64,000 bases of DNA from Paenibacillus phytohabitans (GCF_013141775.1 NZ_WHOB01000029.1:62001-126000), one strand, 5' to 3'; shown: positions 8,827 to 18,606, counted from the first letter of the stretch. Made by a program: numbers and translations. Notes: generated by a model not told the origin, from the sequence alone.

Positions 8827-8997
8827 TTGTACGTACTGCAACTTTGCTTGCCACCTGCCCAGCTGTCCTTGAGAATTGTTGCACGAAATACAAGAATTCT
8901 CCCGCTAATCGGCTTAAATGAGGGGGAAATGCTGTATTTCATACAACATTTGATGATTAGGGCCGATTTCATGAGCAAAATGTTGTATTTTGGGCAG
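8827..8997 (-). repeat. Phased palindromic intergenic element, copy A (type I)
   Basis: Four 15-bp modules of the TTGTA-N5-TACAA type lie at 8983-8997, 8932-8946, 8879-8893 and 8827-8841 when read on the minus strand, with spacings of 51, 53 and 52 bp. The minus-strand sequence aligns over its whole length with the element at 54153-54322, including the spacer word AAATCGGC. It fills the gap between the 11-bp array and the stop codon of the GGDEF gene. Confidence 0.8.
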
Positions 8998-9008
8998 GAT
9001 TTCACAAG

Positions 9009-9860
9009 CTATTGGGCTCTGGAGCTGCTGACCAGCTTCACAGGAGGAAGACTATTCTCCTGCTTATGGACCGCATAACGCCCGCTGCCCAGCTGCTTGG
9101 CATTGTACATAGCGGAATCAGCTTCCTGGAGCAGCCGCTTCCGGTCAATTCTGCCTTGGCTCATTGTGATGCCGACGCTCGCGGATACGAACAATTCATG
9201 CGTCTCCAATTTGTAATTCCGGGTGATATTCTCCAGAACCTTAAGGGCCAGCTGCTCCGCATCCTTGCGGCTGCAGCGTTTGGCGACGATGACGAATTCA
9301 TCCCCGCCCACCCTGAATATATGCCGTTTGCCTTTACGCGAAAATTGCTGCAGACTGCCGCCAACGGCTTCCAGCAGCAAATCTCCCGCATGATGGCCGA
9401 GCGTATCATTAATCGATTTGAAGCGGTTAAGATCCAGATATAATACCGCAAGCTGTTCACCTGATTTGCAGTGATCCCAGAAATGATCCATTCCATTCTT
9501 GTTGAGCAGTCCGGTTAAGGTATCCCGGTAGGCCAGTTCTTTCAGCTGCTCGCGCTCTCCGAGGAGCATACGCACACGCAGGAACAGGTACAATATTCCG
9601 GCGAGCGTAAGCACATAGAGTGCCATAGTAATAAACAGATTGCTATCTTCAGCGGTGAACCCCGACAAAGTTCTCTTGCCCAGCAGATGCATGCTGCCAA
9701 GACCGGCACTAATAACTAGTACAACCAGGCTCGTGCGGACCGCGCGGGCTCTTTGGTGACATTTGGAGAAATTCCGCGTCAGCCTGAGGATGCTGTACAC
9801 CGTTAATACTCCAATGAGAATAGATAATACAGCCAGTATATAATTCCGGGCCTCTTCCAA
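9009..9860 (-). CDS. Membrane-bound GGDEF-domain diguanylate cyclase
   Basis: The protein has three to four membrane segments (residues about 5-110) and then a GGDEF domain. The active-site motif RVGGDEFVIV (GGDEF at about residues 185-189 of 283) and the substrate region DLNRFKSINDTLGHHAGD are intact, so it should make cyclic di-GMP at the membrane. The inhibitory RxxD site upstream of GGDEF is absent, so product inhibition is not expected. I prefer the TTG start at 9860 because AAAGGAGGG lies 10 nt upstream. The ATG at 9887 would include that ribosome site in the coding sequence. Confidence 0.82.
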   Translation of the reverse strand: MEEARNYILAVLSILIGVLTVYSILRLTRNFSKCHQRARAVRTSLVVLVISAGLGSMHLLGKRTLSGFTAEDSNLFITMALYVLTLAGILYLFLRVRMLLGEREQLKELAYRDTLTGLLNKNGMDHFWDHCKSGEQLAVLYLDLNRFKSINDTLGHHAGDLLLEAVGGSLQQFSRKGKRHIFRVGGDEFVIVAKRCSRKDAEQLALKVLENITRNYKLETHELFVSASVGITMSQGRIDRKRLLQEADSAMYNAKQLGSGRYAVHKQENSLPPVKLVSSSRAQ

Positions 9861-10094
9861 ATTACTCTGCCCTCCTTTGATAATCATATGATTTATCGCT
9901 TTTAAGCGCTACTGTACAGGGTTAGTCTGAACATATTCTGAACATTTCCGGCAGGTAAGGCCGGACTTTGCATAAATGCTAAGAATATTATCGGCAAAAG
10001 CTGCAGGATTTGCGATGGTATGTTCTGGGACATATGGAAGAGAGCCGCCCTTTGCACGGGAGACTCTCTTGTATTCCAGAATCGTCCAGACTGT

Positions 10095-10676
10095 CTATTC
10101 GTTCATATGTTCCACGCCATTGTACAGTTCGCAGGTCCAGCCGCCGGCATCTCTGATTATACGGGTAATTGAAGTATTCTTCAGCACTACACTGAGATCC
10201 AGTGAGGGAACAAGTCCTGTCAGCGTACTGCGCAGAATGGCGCCATGACTGACTATGAGGACATTGCGCCCCGGATGGCGGGCGGCAACCTCTTCAACGG
10301 CCCGGACACCCCGCTGCTGAGCCAGGTCCCGGCTTTCCAGCTTCATATCCATCGTCTTCCACCCGCTGCCGAACCGCTCGATCCGTTCCTTCTCCGTAGT
10401 CCCTTCTATTAACCCGCCGTTCATTTCCCGTATCCCCGGGATCAGACCAGCCAGCGGTATACCCAGTCTCCCGGCAATGACCTCCGCCGTCTGTCTGGCC
10501 CGCAGCATATCGCTTGAATAGATATAATCCCACGATTCACCGCTGAGACGCTCTGCAAGTACGGCCGCCTGCCGGAAGCCCTCCTCGTCCAGAGGATTAT
10601 CCGTGTGGCCCTGTATCCGGCCTTCCTGATTCCAGAGTGTGCTGCCATGCCGAATCAAGCCTATTCTTGTTATCAT
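10095..10676 (-). CDS. Histidine phosphatase family protein (phosphoglycerate mutase-like)
   Basis: The 193-residue protein starts with the catalytic LIRHGSTLWN and has the second histidine in VSHGAIL. It belongs to the cofactor-dependent phosphoglycerate mutase/CobC/PhoE-like phosphatase branch, which forms a phosphohistidine intermediate. The substrate is not evident; most small members are broad phosphatases rather than glycolytic mutases. ATG 10676 follows AAAGGCGGG. It is monocistronic. Confidence 0.85.
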   Translation of the reverse strand: MITRIGLIRHGSTLWNQEGRIQGHTDNPLDEEGFRQAAVLAERLSGESWDYIYSSDMLRARQTAEVIAGRLGIPLAGLIPGIREMNGGLIEGTTEKERIERFGSGWKTMDMKLESRDLAQQRGVRAVEEVAARHPGRNVLIVSHGAILRSTLTGLVPSLDLSVVLKNTSITRIIRDAGGWTCELYNGVEHMNE

Positions 10677-10868
10677 CGCTTCCCGCCTTTGTGCCAATAT
10701 CCGTAAGTGATTTAATTATAATCGAACAGCCCGCTCTATGCATGTTCCATTGACGGTCAAGAGAGCCCGCTATATTATAGTATTTCAAGTGCTTCTTTCT
10801 GGAGTCCATTCCAGATTCATCCTAAACTGCAGTTAACCTGCTACAATCTGAAGGAGATTTCGTTTACT

Positions 10869-12032
10869 ATGAGGTTTACTATGAAAAGAATGTCCGTCCT
10901 CTTCACCGCTTTCTGTCTGCTTGCTGTCCTTCTGTCGCCCCTGCAATCCCGGGCCGCTGCGGCGGCACCAGCCAAACTTACCGTCTATGTTGATAAGGAG
11001 AACCATTCGTTCATTCCGCTAAGATTCCTGAACGGCTTCGCCGGCATCCAGTCTGTAGTAAGCTCTGCTGGAGGCCAGATCCAGGTAACACGGGATGATT
11101 TGTCTGTTACCTTCACTCCAGGCACGGCCGGAGCCGCCGTCAACGGCAAGCCCGTTACCCTGGGCGAACGTCCCTTTAGCGAGAATGGCATGACTTATAT
11201 TCCGTTGTCTCTCGTCAGCCAGACGCTTGGCATACAGCTCCAGTGGAATAAAGATTCCGCATCGCTCAAGCTCACGAGCGGCGAGGCAACAGCCACCCTG
11301 CCCGTGCAGAACGGCGCCCTGATCAAGAGCGGTACGCCTGCTGTAGTCAGCGGCAATCATACATACAAGGTCGGTGGGCGTTCCTTCGCCGTGCAGACCG
11401 TTACGGTCTCCCTGCTGCATCCGTCAGTGAAGCTGGATGCCGTCCTTGCCGGAAATACTGTCGGCAAGACAGAAGCGCTCGCCAGCATCGCTAAGCGCAG
11501 CAATGCCGCAGCCGCCATCAACGGCACCTTCTTCGATGCCTACACCAAAGGCACTTATTATGCTCCCTACGGCTATATTATCAGCGGCGGCAAGATGCTG
11601 AAGAACAGCCCAGGAGACAAGCGGACGGTCTTTGCCTATGACAGCAACCTTCTGGCTGAGCTGATTCCGGGCAGTGAATTCAAGAACCGCTTCGACAGCG
11701 GCTCCATTCAAGGTGCATTGCAGGCAGGCCCGCGGCTGCTGGTAAACGGCAAGGTATCCCTCAATGTGCTCGCCGAGGGCTTCAAGGACCCTAAGATACT
11801 GACAGGCGGAGGCTCCCGCAGCGCGCTGGGTCTGACCCGCGACCACAAGCTGATTCTGTTGACCTCCGGCGGGGCAACCATTCCCCAGCTGGCAGAGATT
11901 ATGAAGCAGGCAGGTGCGTACCAGGCGATGAATCTGGATGGCGGAGCCTCCAGCGGCCTCTACTATAACGGCAAATATCTGACTACACCCGGCCGCCTGA
12001 TCAGCAACGCATTGGTCGTCCAGACCAAATAA
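10869..12032 (+). CDS. Secreted phosphodiester glycosidase with copper amine oxidase-like N-domain
   Basis: The product (387 aa) has a signal peptide (cleavage near SRAAAAA), then a copper amine oxidase N-terminal-type domain (residues about 38-135), common in Paenibacillus exported proteins. After it comes an NAGPA/phosphodiester glycosidase domain (about 160-387) with INGTFFDA, GGGSRSALGL and the C-terminal NLDGGASSGLYYNG motif. Relatives cleave N-acetylglucosamine-1-phosphodiester links or act in exopolysaccharide and cell-wall turnover. AAGGAG at 10851-10856 precedes ATG 10869. Confidence 0.85.
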   Translation: MRFTMKRMSVLFTAFCLLAVLLSPLQSRAAAAAPAKLTVYVDKENHSFIPLRFLNGFAGIQSVVSSAGGQIQVTRDDLSVTFTPGTAGAAVNGKPVTLGERPFSENGMTYIPLSLVSQTLGIQLQWNKDSASLKLTSGEATATLPVQNGALIKSGTPAVVSGNHTYKVGGRSFAVQTVTVSLLHPSVKLDAVLAGNTVGKTEALASIAKRSNAAAAINGTFFDAYTKGTYYAPYGYIISGGKMLKNSPGDKRTVFAYDSNLLAELIPGSEFKNRFDSGSIQGALQAGPRLLVNGKVSLNVLAEGFKDPKILTGGGSRSALGLTRDHKLILLTSGGATIPQLAEIMKQAGAYQAMNLDGGASSGLYYNGKYLTTPGRLISNALVVQTK

Positions 12033-12057
12033 TATCCGGCTATAAGCATCTATATGG

Positions 12058-12100
12058 AGGCATTTCTCTCATCCTGAACAGGCTGGAGAAATGCCTTTTT
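12058..12100 (+). terminator. Rho-independent terminator
   Basis: AGGCATTTCTC (12058-12068) pairs perfectly with GAGAAATGCCT (12086-12096), followed by T residues. It closes the phosphodiester glycosidase gene. Confidence 0.85.
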
Positions 12101-12147
12101 CACGTTCACCAGCCTGGAATTCATCCACTGATTCCGTAAATCAGGCA

Positions 12148-12177
12148 GAATAAGGAATCCACCTGCGGGGGATAATA
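12148..12177 (+). promoter_or_regulatory. Candidate forespore (sigma-G-like) promoter of the ger operon
   Basis: GAATA at 12148-12152 fits the sigma-G -35 pattern GMATR, and GATAATA at 12171-12177 differs by one base from the -10 pattern CATAMTA. The spacer is 18 bp. It lies 43 bp before the germination operon, where forespore expression is expected. No good sigma-A promoter is visible here. Confidence 0.5.
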
Positions 12178-12219
12178 CAGCCAAAGAATCCAGAATCCAG
12201 CAGAAAGGAGCCCCCGAAG

Positions 12220-13842
12220 ATGCCGCAGAATCAGCAGAAAGGCCGGAAGACAGGCAAAGATCCCGTGGAAACCTCTGTACCCGCACCGCTCCCGCTGAAC
12301 TCCTCACTTGAGGTGAATTTGCAGGAAATCGGAAAGCGGATCGGCAGCAGCTCGGATATCGTCATCCGCAACTTCACCAATGAATCCTTGAGCTCCCTTT
12401 CCCTTACATTTATATATATTGACGGCCTGGTGAATGCCGATTCTGTCAACCAGACGGTGCTCCAGCCCTTGATGGAGAATGTGACGCTGAAAGGAGATTC
12501 AATTACCGCCGAAGCTGCCTTCAGCATGATCAAGGATCAGATGCTGCCGGTCGGGGGCGTCAAGGAAGGCAAGACGCTGGAAGTGCTGCTGGCTATGCTT
12601 TTTGAAGGCTATACGCTGATTCTGTTCGAAGGACTTCAGGTCGCACTGGCCGCAGACACCTCCGGCTGGGAGAAGAGAAGCATTAACGAGCCGACCTCCC
12701 AGGGTGTCATCCGCGGTCCGAAGGAGGGCTTCACGGAAAGTCTGCGCACGGGCACCTCCATGCTGCGCCGCCGGCTCAAAACTACCGATCTGCGGATCGA
12801 AGAATATAAAATCGGCCAGCGTACCCAGACCGGAATCGCCATCATCTATTTGAAGGGCATCGCCAGCGAACAGGTGCTGACAGAAATCCGCCGCCGGCTT
12901 GATGCCATTAATACGGATGCCATTCTGGAGAGCAATTATATTGAAGAATTCATTCAGGACGGCGGCTTGACCCCCTTCCCTACCATCCAGAACACCGAAC
13001 GTCCCGATGCGGTAGCCGGAGGCATTCTGGAAGGACAAATCGGGATTATTATTGACGGCACCCCCTTTGCCCTGCTGGCGCCGTCTACCTTCTTCAACTT
13101 CTTCCAGTCCAGTGAAGACTACTACCAGCGGTATGATATCTCCTCCTTTCTGCGGCTGATCCGCTACGGGGCTTTCTTTGTATCGATGCTGCTGCCCGCA
13201 CTCTATATTGCAGTCACTACCTTTCACCAGGAAATGCTGCCGACCACCCTGCTGATCAGCCTGGCTGCCCAGCGTGAAGGGGTGCCGCTGCCGGCACTGG
13301 CGGAAGCGCTGCTCATGGAGCTCACCTTCGATGTACTGCGCGAAGCGGGGGTGCGCATGCCGCGCACCATCGGACCGGCTATCTCCATCGTCGGCGCGCT
13401 GGTGCTGGGTCAGGCTGCTGTTCAGGCCGGGCTTGTCTCGGCGGCTATGGTCATTGTGGTTTCTTTTACGGCCATCTCGAACTTTGTGATTCCGTCATTG
13501 GCGATTGCCAACTCCATCCGGCTGATCCGCTTTGTAATGATGTTCATCGCTGCATCGCTTGGCTTATTCGGAATCATGTCCTTCATGATGGTGCTCCTGA
13601 TTCATATGGCGGGACTGCGTTCCTTCGGCGTTCCCTATCTGTCTCCGGTAGCGCCGATGATTCCGCGATATCTGAAGGATATCTTCATCCGCGTTCCGCT
13701 CTGGAGCATGACCATGCGTCCCAAGACCGATCTCGGCAAAGAAACCCGCAGACAAGGACCGAACCAGAAGCCTCAGCCCGTTGAAGGGGCGAACCAACCA
13801 GCACCGGAACAGCCGAAGCCTCAGGGGGAGGGTCCAGCATGA
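12220..13842 (+). CDS. Spore germination receptor A subunit (GerA/GerKA family)
   Basis: The 540-residue protein has the GerA layout: a soluble N-terminal domain (residues about 30-290, including TFIYIDGLVN and RGPKEGFTESLRTGTSMLRRRL), five or so membrane segments (about 300-480) and a short basic, proline-rich tail. A subunits assemble with B and C subunits in the inner spore membrane to form nutrient-gated germinant receptors. AAAGGAG precedes the ATG. The stop overlaps the next gene by 4 nt (ATGA). Confidence 0.93.
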   Translation: MPQNQQKGRKTGKDPVETSVPAPLPLNSSLEVNLQEIGKRIGSSSDIVIRNFTNESLSSLSLTFIYIDGLVNADSVNQTVLQPLMENVTLKGDSITAEAAFSMIKDQMLPVGGVKEGKTLEVLLAMLFEGYTLILFEGLQVALAADTSGWEKRSINEPTSQGVIRGPKEGFTESLRTGTSMLRRRLKTTDLRIEEYKIGQRTQTGIAIIYLKGIASEQVLTEIRRRLDAINTDAILESNYIEEFIQDGGLTPFPTIQNTERPDAVAGGILEGQIGIIIDGTPFALLAPSTFFNFFQSSEDYYQRYDISSFLRLIRYGAFFVSMLLPALYIAVTTFHQEMLPTTLLISLAAQREGVPLPALAEALLMELTFDVLREAGVRMPRTIGPAISIVGALVLGQAAVQAGLVSAAMVIVVSFTAISNFVIPSLAIANSIRLIRFVMMFIAASLGLFGIMSFMMVLLIHMAGLRSFGVPYLSPVAPMIPRYLKDIFIRVPLWSMTMRPKTDLGKETRRQGPNQKPQPVEGANQPAPEQPKPQGEGPA

Positions 13843-14942
13843 ATGGAAAAATCGGCACCACCCAGGCAGCCATGCTGATTGTTAATACGATCCTGCCGAC
13901 GGCTACTGTCGTGCTGCCCATCATTATTAGCACCTATGCGGAGCAAGATGCGCCAATGGCGATTATTATGTCCACCTTGGCCGGGCTGCTTATTGCTGCA
14001 ATTGTCGGGACTGTGATTCAGAATAACAATGGCGCTCCTTTTCTGGACTGGGTCAGGGAGAAAAGCTCTCCGGTTGTATCCACCATCCTCGGTCTGCTGA
14101 TGCTGCAATTCTATCTGGATACCACGGCAACGATTCTGCGAGAATTCGTCAATTTCATCAAAGACAATGTACTGATCAACACACCGGTCACCGTACTCGT
14201 GATCCTGATTCTCTTCATCACGATATATATGGTCAGACAAGGCATCGAATCCATCGCCAGAGTGAATACCCTGGTCATTCTGCTCTATTTCGTCTTCGTC
14301 CCCCTGTACCTGTTCGGGTTGTTCAGCGATCTGAATGTGCATAATTTATTGCCGATGTTCGATCACAACCTGGCTGAATTAACGCTGGCCAGCCTGACGC
14401 CGACCACCTGGATGTCTGAAGTGGCCGTGCTGCTGTTTCTGGCTCCTTACCTGCAATATCCGCAGAGAGCGCGGATTATCGGCTGGACCGGACTGCTGTT
14501 CGTCTCTGTTCTGATGATGTTCTCCCTGATCACGGCCCTGATGGTGTTCGGTCCGGATTTCATCAAGCTCAGCGCCTATCCGGGCTTCTCTACCGTGGGC
14601 ATTATCAGGATCGGACGTTTCATAGAGAAGCTGGATATTCTATTCATTTCTTATTGGGTGCTGTCCATCTATCTGAAATTCGCGATCTTCCTGTTTGTGA
14701 CAGTAGAATGCTTCAAGCAGACGTTCCGGGTGAGCAGCAGCCGGCCTTTTATCGGAGCGCTTGGTCTGCTCATCGCGCTGGAATGCCTGTTTACCTGGCA
14801 AAGCTCGGCCAAGCTTAACATCTACAATAAGGAAGGACGTTTTGTGGTCTTCTTCCTGTTCAATGTGCTTGTGCCGCTGGGGGCTATCCTGCTGTACCGG
14901 GTCCACAAGTCAAGGTCCAAGCGGAAGGGGGTAGAAACATGA
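13839..14942 (+). CDS. Spore germination receptor B subunit (GerAB/ArcD family)
   Basis: This 367-residue protein has about ten membrane segments and belongs to the APC-superfamily GerAB/ArcD/ProY group. The B subunit forms the nutrient-binding transporter-like part of the germinant receptor. It overlaps the A gene and the C gene by 4 nt each, so the three are made together. A second, divergent B gene lies further down the same operon. Confidence 0.92.
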   Translation: MNGKIGTTQAAMLIVNTILPTATVVLPIIISTYAEQDAPMAIIMSTLAGLLIAAIVGTVIQNNNGAPFLDWVREKSSPVVSTILGLLMLQFYLDTTATILREFVNFIKDNVLINTPVTVLVILILFITIYMVRQGIESIARVNTLVILLYFVFVPLYLFGLFSDLNVHNLLPMFDHNLAELTLASLTPTTWMSEVAVLLFLAPYLQYPQRARIIGWTGLLFVSVLMMFSLITALMVFGPDFIKLSAYPGFSTVGIIRIGRFIEKLDILFISYWVLSIYLKFAIFLFVTVECFKQTFRVSSSRPFIGALGLLIALECLFTWQSSAKLNIYNKEGRFVVFFLFNVLVPLGAILLYRVHKSRSKRKGVET

Positions 14943-16171
14943 ATACACAGAGAAAGGCGCTGTGCCTCATCCTCTGTCTCCCGCTTCTGTCCGCCCTTCT
15001 CTCCGGCTGCTGGGATGACCGGGAGCTGAATGAGCTGGGGGTTACCTCCGGTTCGGCCTACGACTGGGAGAATAACGAGTGGAAAGCTACCTATCAGGTC
15101 ATCAACCCCTCTTCCGGTGCAAGCGGGATGGGCGGCAGCGGAGGTGGAAGCACAAGCTCACCGCCGTTTGTCACCTTTACAGTAAAAGGGCGGACGATTA
15201 TGGAAGCGATCGAACGGACCAATCTGACCAGCACGCGCGAGATGTTCTTCTCCCATTCACGGATTACGGTTATCGGGGAAAGTCTGGCCAAGCATGGCAT
15301 CAATCAGCTGATCGACATGTTCCTGCGCAAGCAGGATGCCCGGGAAACGGTATATGTATTTATTTCCAAAGGCGAAGCTGGAGATATTCTGGATCAGCTG
15401 ATGCAATTGACCAAGAATCAGGGCTCCGGCATCCAGCTCATGATTGAACAGGAGTCGCGGCTGCTCTCCTATTATCCCGGCACCCGCCTGTTTGAGCTGG
15501 CGATGTCCCTCGCCTCTGAGTCCGGGAGTGCGGTATTGCCGGAGATTCTGCTTACAGGACCTGGAATTATGGATGAGACCAGTGAGACCGGCCGGACAGA
15601 TCTGCCTTCACGCCTGGCGCTGGGCAGACTGGGTGTATTAAAAGGCGAGAAGTTTGTAGGCTGGCTTAGCCAGAAACAGGCCTTCGGCTTGTCTTTTATG
15701 ACAGACAATATCGAGACTGCAACCATCGCATTCGCTTCCCAGCCCCGGAAGAGTGACAAGCTCGACGCCTCGTTCATTCTCCAGAATTCCTGGACTAATG
15801 TACATCCCGTCTGGGCTAAAGACCATTTCATCATGGATATAGATATCAAGGGCAGCGGGGTATTAACGGAGCTTGGCAGCGTTATGGATCTGAATGACCG
15901 TAAAGCGATCAGTGAAATGGAAGCATCCCTCGAACGGCAGGTACTCGATCTCGTGAATAACTCCTGGACGGAGGTTAAAAAGCTCGGCGCAGATGTCACA
16001 GGCTTCGCGGTAAGAGTCCACCGCAGCGACCGCAAGCGCTGGAAGCAGATTGAGAAGGAGAAAAGCTGGGACAGCGTATTTCAGGAGATTGAGATCCGCC
16101 CGCATGTCTCGTTCCAGATTGAACGGACAGGCCTCAGCAACAAATCGTTCAAGTCTGTCCAGCAAGAGTAA
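14939..16171 (+). CDS. Spore germination receptor C subunit, Ger(x)C lipoprotein
   Basis: The 410-residue protein starts with a lipoprotein signal and lipobox LLSGCWDDREL, the standard start of Ger(x)C proteins. The fold is the three-domain GerAC type. A glycine/serine-rich insertion (about residues 60-75) sits in the N-terminal domain. The C subunit is lipid-anchored on the outer face of the inner spore membrane and is needed for receptor function and localisation. Confidence 0.92.
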   Translation: MNTQRKALCLILCLPLLSALLSGCWDDRELNELGVTSGSAYDWENNEWKATYQVINPSSGASGMGGSGGGSTSSPPFVTFTVKGRTIMEAIERTNLTSTREMFFSHSRITVIGESLAKHGINQLIDMFLRKQDARETVYVFISKGEAGDILDQLMQLTKNQGSGIQLMIEQESRLLSYYPGTRLFELAMSLASESGSAVLPEILLTGPGIMDETSETGRTDLPSRLALGRLGVLKGEKFVGWLSQKQAFGLSFMTDNIETATIAFASQPRKSDKLDASFILQNSWTNVHPVWAKDHFIMDIDIKGSGVLTELGSVMDLNDRKAISEMEASLERQVLDLVNNSWTEVKKLGADVTGFAVRVHRSDRKRWKQIEKEKSWDSVFQEIEIRPHVSFQIERTGLSNKSFKSVQQE

Positions 16172-16183
16172 AGGAGCTTCACT

Positions 16184-16417
16184 ATGAAAATAGCTATAAC
16201 TCTTATACTCTATATTCTTGCCTTCTTTTGGGGCTGCACCAAGCTGCGCGGAAAGGGCCGCCAGCTGCACCGCCTGTGGCTGGGCTGCATTCTTGTCTAT
16301 TGCGCTTATATTAATATTTGCGGAATGACAAGAACCCCCTTCATTAGTGTCGGGATCTTGTATACGGCGTTCTTTCAGCCTATCGGCAGGGCTATAATCT
16401 ATTGGTTAGGAGGCTGA
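16184..16417 (+). CDS. Small two-helix membrane protein of the ger operon
   Basis: The product is a 77-residue protein with two predicted membrane helices (about 2-18 and 31-47) and a possible third hydrophobic stretch at the C-terminus. AAAGGAG precedes the ATG, 12 nt after gerC. Its stop (TGA) directly abuts the ATG of the second gerB. Some GerA-family operons are reported to carry a small extra 2TM (D) subunit. By position and topology this is a candidate, but that is inference, as I see no clear sequence signature. Confidence 0.75.
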   Translation: MKIAITLILYILAFFWGCTKLRGKGRQLHRLWLGCILVYCAYINICGMTRTPFISVGILYTAFFQPIGRAIIYWLGG

Positions 16418-17524
16418 ATGCTGATTATGCCAAAAAAAGAACAGGTGTCCTCCCTGCAAATTGCGTTCATGATTATGCTGTTTGAAATTGGCAGCACGCC
16501 GCTGTTCCTGCTTGGAGGCAAGGCCAAGCAGGATTCGTGGCTGGCGATGTGTACAGGTTCAGCCGCCGGATTCATCCTGCTTCTGCTTCTGATGTGGATT
16601 CAGCACCGATCTCTGGATACGGATCTGATAGGAATGCTGAAATTTCACTTCGGCAAGGTTGCCGGCTCATTCATCGGCGGTGTCTACGGCCTCTATTTCG
16701 CCTATCAGTCCATGCGCAATGTCCGTGATTTAGGTGAGCTCACAGCAATCACCATGCTGCCAAGAACCCCGATGGCCGTAACGATGTTAGTCTTTGTGCT
16801 TCTTGCCCTCTATGCAATCTGGAAGGGGGCTGAGGTTATTTTCCGGCTGCCGGAGGTTCTGCTGCCGGTGATGATCTTCTTTTACATTGTGCTTGTTGTG
16901 CTGCTCGGAATTATGGGATCGATTGATTTCGGCCGGCTGGCTCCGGTCATGGAGGGCGGACTGATGCCTATCGTCAAAGCCGCACTGCCGGATATCGTCT
17001 CGTTCCCGTTTGGGCAGATGATCGTATTCCTGATGCTGTGGTCCTTATGGGAGAAGCCCGGTGTGCCTGTAAAATATACCTTGAACGCCTATCTCCTGAT
17101 CAGTCTCTTCCTGATCTTCATGAATGCGCTGAATGTGGCGGTCCTCGGTCCGACCATTGCGGGGATCAGCCAGCTGCCTTTTCTCAAAACCGTCCGGACC
17201 TTATCGAACCTCAAGTTTGTGGAACGGCTCGATATCCTGGTGACCGTCCAGCTCTTTCTGGGACTGCTGATTAAGATGATGCTCTTCTATTTCTGTTCGG
17301 TAAAAGCTATTGCGGAGCTGACCGGCAAACCGGCCAAATGGTGGGTCTTTCCGGTAGGCGCCGTTATCTATGGCGCTTCTTTTCTGGAGCGCGACTACAC
17401 GCAGCATATCGCCATCGGCCTGGGCCCCAGCCTCAAGCTTGATCCGGTGTTCCAGGTCGCCATCCCCCTGCTGCTGGCCATTTCCATATTGGTGCGCAGC
17501 GGGTTTAAGCGATCCACTTCGTAA
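16418..17524 (+). CDS. Second germination receptor B subunit (GerAB/ArcD family)
   Basis: The 368-residue protein has about ten membrane segments and a typical GerAB start (EQVSSLQIAFMIMLFEIGST). It is clearly divergent from the B subunit encoded at 13839-14942. AGGAGG overlaps the end of the preceding small gene and serves this start. Two B subunits in one operon with single A and C subunits suggest that the receptor can be built with alternative nutrient-binding parts, which is inference. Confidence 0.9.
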   Translation: MLIMPKKEQVSSLQIAFMIMLFEIGSTPLFLLGGKAKQDSWLAMCTGSAAGFILLLLLMWIQHRSLDTDLIGMLKFHFGKVAGSFIGGVYGLYFAYQSMRNVRDLGELTAITMLPRTPMAVTMLVFVLLALYAIWKGAEVIFRLPEVLLPVMIFFYIVLVVLLGIMGSIDFGRLAPVMEGGLMPIVKAALPDIVSFPFGQMIVFLMLWSLWEKPGVPVKYTLNAYLLISLFLIFMNALNVAVLGPTIAGISQLPFLKTVRTLSNLKFVERLDILVTVQLFLGLLIKMMLFYFCSVKAIAELTGKPAKWWVFPVGAVIYGASFLERDYTQHIAIGLGPSLKLDPVFQVAIPLLLAISILVRSGFKRSTS

Positions 17525-17637
17525 GCCGGTCCCAGCCAGGCTCCATTACCCGGCGGCGCTGCAGAAGGTTGGCAAAACGGGTGGTTGAAGGTAAACTGGC
17601 TGTTAGATCAGTCATTCTGCCTAGGAGGTTCAAGCCA

Positions 17638-18597
17638 ATGGCCAAAGCCGATTATATGTTGTCTATACTCTGGATGCTGAAGCAGCGCAAAAGAACGGCC
17701 GCCGAACTGGCAGACGAGCTTGAACTGAGCGTCCGTTCGATCTACCGCTATATCGATGCGCTGTGCGCCAGCGGTGTCCCTGTAGAGGCCGATGCCGGGC
17801 CGGGCGGCGGCTTTTGGCTGCCGGAGCATTTCAGCACCGCTCCGCTATTCTTCAACGATGGAGAACGGCGGGCACTTGTACAGGCATCTGCTTTTGCCAG
17901 GGGGAGCGGCTACCCTTACGTCGATGCGCTCGACGGGGCAATTGCCAAGCTTAAGCGTTACAGCAATGAGGCCCAGCTGTCGCAGATGGAGCGCCATGAG
18001 AGCGGACTTGCGATCCTCCACTCCCCTGGAGAGCACCCTTCGCTGCTGCTTGAAGAACTGGAAGTCTGCACTGCGGAGAGTCTCTCTCTTCAGATGGAAT
18101 ACCGTAAGGGGAACGGTACCCCGGCGTCCTCCCGGTGCATCGACCCTTATGGTCTGGTGATGTGGAAAGGCCAGTGGTATCTCTCCGGCTTCTGCCATCT
18201 GCGCCAGGATATCCGCAACTTCCGGGTGGACCGGATCACCGGACTGCAGCGGACAGGGGAAGCCTTCCTTCGTCCTGACGGATTCTCGGCACGGGATTTC
18301 TTATTGCAGAGGCTGCTTCCTGCAACGGAGCAGGACTCTGAGTTAACCGCTGTGGTTATCGAAGCGGAAGAAGCCACACTGAACGATCTGTGCAGTCACT
18401 GGCTGTTCGGGCATACGCTGGAGCGGCGCAGCACGGGAAGTGCCCGGTTTCTGCTGAATCAGGCTGCCTTACACAGCTTCGCCCCTTATTTCCTGTTGCC
18501 TTACGGCAAATCGCTGGCCATTGTGGAGCCCGCGTCCCTCAAGCACAAGCTGTCCAGAGTTGCTGCGGATCTCGCCGAACATTATAAGGATTCTTAA
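17638..18597 (+). CDS. WYL-domain transcriptional regulator (YafY-type HTH)
   Basis: The 319-residue protein has an N-terminal HTH_11 helix-turn-helix (MLKQRKRTAAELADELELS, then VRSIYRYIDALCASG), a WYL ligand-sensing domain (about 140-215, including PYGLVMWKGQWYLSGFC) and a WCX C-terminal extension. Such proteins are DNA-binding regulators that sense nucleic acid or small ligands. ATG 17638 follows TAGGAGG by 9 nt; an in-frame ATG at 17569 has no ribosome site. The next gene, an SRPBCC protein on the same strand, is a plausible partner or target. Confidence 0.87.
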   Translation: MAKADYMLSILWMLKQRKRTAAELADELELSVRSIYRYIDALCASGVPVEADAGPGGGFWLPEHFSTAPLFFNDGERRALVQASAFARGSGYPYVDALDGAIAKLKRYSNEAQLSQMERHESGLAILHSPGEHPSLLLEELEVCTAESLSLQMEYRKGNGTPASSRCIDPYGLVMWKGQWYLSGFCHLRQDIRNFRVDRITGLQRTGEAFLRPDGFSARDFLLQRLLPATEQDSELTAVVIEAEEATLNDLCSHWLFGHTLERRSTGSARFLLNQAALHSFAPYFLLPYGKSLAIVEPASLKHKLSRVAADLAEHYKDS

Positions 18598-18606
18598 TCT
18601 CCTGAG

